A stretch of DNA of 64,000 nucleotides, from NCBI GenBank assembly GCA_900298995.1, contig OMIC01000039.1, positions 1-64,000 on the forward strand, read 5' to 3'. This stretch comes from Hyphomicrobiaceae bacterium. GTDB taxonomy: Bacteria > Pseudomonadota > Alphaproteobacteria > Rhizobiales > Aestuariivirgaceae. Each line of letters begins with the position of its first letter. Within the stretch, counting starts at the first letter, position 1. Below, in pieces: positions 62,691 to 64,000 of the stretch. Below the pieces are notes generated by a model, which saw only the letters and a program-made list of their open reading frames with translations, was not told where the DNA came from and did not search any database. The position numbers and the translations under genes are program-made.

Positions 62691-63716
62691 TTGATGACAG
62701 TGCTTCCCCCCGGGCATCCGCCTTTCAAGGTGGGCAAGATCGGCGTGCTCCTGATCAATCTCGGGACGCCCGAGGGCACGTCCTATTGGCCGATGCGCCG
62801 TTACCTCAAGGAATTCCTCTCTGACCGGCGGGTGATCGAGGTCAATCCGGTGCTGTGGTGGGTGCTGCTCAACGGCATCATCCTGTCCACCCGTCCGCGC
62901 AAGAGCGGTCATGCCTATGAGCAGATCTGGAACCGCGAACTCGATGAATCGCCGCTCAAGACCATCACCCGGTCGCAGTCGGACAAACTCGCCGCCAGGC
63001 TTGCCGGCCTGCCGCAGGTGATCGTCGATTGGGGCATGCGCTATGGCCTGCCGCCGGTGGGCGAGCGCATCGCCGCGCTCAAGGATCAGGGCTGCGATCG
63101 CATCCTGCTGTTTCCGCTCTATCCGCAATACAGCGCCTCGACCACCGCGACCGCTCTCGACAAGGCCTATGACGCGCTCAAGGCCATGCGCTGGCAGCCC
63201 GCCATCCGCACCGTACCGCCCTATTTCGACAACCCCGCGCACATCGAGGCGCTGGCCCAGTCCCTCACCCGTCATCTCGAGACACTGGAGTGGACGCCGG
63301 ACATGATCCTCGCGTCCTTCCACGGCCTGCCGAAGGACTATTTCATGGCAGGCGATCCCTACCACTGCCAGTGCATGAAGACGGCGCGGCTTCTGGCCGA
63401 ACGCATGAACATGCCGCGCGAGAAGCTGATGGTGGTGTTCCAGTCGCGTTTCGGCAAGGCTGAGTGGCTGCAGCCCTATGCGCAGCAGACCGTCGAGGAA
63501 CTCCCTGGCAGAGGGGTGAAGAAGCTTCTGATGATCACCCCGGGCTTTGCATCCGACTGCGTGGAAACGCTCGAGGAAGTGGCGATCGGCCTCAAGGAAA
63601 CCTTCGAGGAGGCGGGCGGCGAGCAATTCTCGGTGGTTCCCTGCCTCAATGACTCCGAGCCCTCGATCACCATGCTGGATGCGATCGTGCGGGAAGAGCT
63701 CAGGGGCTGGATCTGA
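62691..63716 (+). CDS. hemH: Ferrochelatase
   Basis: KIGVLLINLGTPEGTSYWPMRRYLKEFLSDRRVIE; LFPLYPQYSASTTAT; ILASFHGLPKDYFMAGDPYHCQC; MITPGFASDCVETLEE. Confidence 0.97.
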   Translation: MMTVLPPGHPPFKVGKIGVLLINLGTPEGTSYWPMRRYLKEFLSDRRVIEVNPVLWWVLLNGIILSTRPRKSGHAYEQIWNRELDESPLKTITRSQSDKLAARLAGLPQVIVDWGMRYGLPPVGERIAALKDQGCDRILLFPLYPQYSASTTATALDKAYDALKAMRWQPAIRTVPPYFDNPAHIEALAQSLTRHLETLEWTPDMILASFHGLPKDYFMAGDPYHCQCMKTARLLAERMNMPREKLMVVFQSRFGKAEWLQPYAQQTVEELPGRGVKKLLMITPGFASDCVETLEEVAIGLKETFEEAGGEQFSVVPCLNDSEPSITMLDAIVREELRGWI

Positions 63717-63765
63717 GGCAATGTCCGGCCTGATCGTGGTTCAGGCGCGGCCGGTGGTCATCGTC

Positions 63766-64000
63766 TCAGATCAGGCCGATGCGCAGCAGGTCGTGGATGT
63801 GCACGAGCCCCACGGGCCGCGTGTCATCGTCGATCACGAACAGGCTGGTGATCTTGAGGGCGTTGATCTGCTCAAGGGCCTCCGAGGCCAGCGCATCCAT
63901 GCGGATGGTCTTCGGCAGCGGGGTCATGATCGCGCCGGCTTCGAGCTTCAGAAGCTCGGGTGACATGTGACGGCGCAGGTCGCCGTCGGTGATGATGCCG
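63766..64000 (-). CDS. KpsF/GutQ (arabinose-5-phosphate isomerase) C-terminal CBS domains, partial at window end
   Basis: Reverse strand reads GIITDGDLRRHMSPELLKLEAGAIMTPLPKTIRMDALASEALEQINALKITSLFVIDDDTRPVGLVHIHDLLRIGLI, open to the window edge. Confidence 0.88.
   Translation of the reverse strand, partial: GIITDGDLRRHMSPELLKLEAGAIMTPLPKTIRMDALASEALEQINALKITSLFVIDDDTRPVGLVHIHDLLRIGLI

Overview
This 64 kb, GC-rich window is densely coded alphaproteobacterial (Rhizobiales-like) chromosome with about 62 supported protein genes. I saw no rRNA, tRNA, CRISPR array, transposase or phage gene. Main blocks: (1) core genes secA, parvulin, argJ, mutT, methyltransferase, hisN-like, comF, grxC, nitrilase, DUF1178; (2) a sugar-acid / hydroxyproline-like catabolic block (SDR, dgoK, AraD1/GguC-like, SMP-30 lactonase, proline-racemase superfamily); (3) a nitrogen-compound block with two different glutamine-synthetase-family ligases, two aminotransferases, GMC oxidoreductase, N-formylglutamate amidohydrolase and Fe-ADH; (4) an imuA-imuB-dnaE2 mutasome behind a perfect GAAC-N7-GAAC LexA box; (5) a znuA / DUF1007 / NicO / tspO run behind a 17-bp palindrome matching the rhizobial Zur box; (6) a Co-type nitrile hydratase operon; (7) gshB, yraN, rsmI, hemW, rdgB, rph, hrcA, grpE, then dnaK-dnaJ; (8) D-glycerate dehydrogenase, a decayed amidohydrolase fragment, PuuD-like hydrolase, SDR, acyl-CoA dehydrogenase, chrA, indolepyruvate ferredoxin oxidoreductase, hemH and a partial kdsD/kpsF. 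The most interesting non-routine signals are the Zur-box-linked znuA-DUF1007-NicO-TspO unit, the dual gamma-glutamyl-ligase neighbourhood, the frameshifted amidohydrolase relic at 54820-55033, a proline-racemase homolog with both catalytic Cys positions apparently replaced (Ser/Thr), and inverted repeats placed on stop codons or in divergent promoters. Family calls come from reading the translated sequence; no searches were run.
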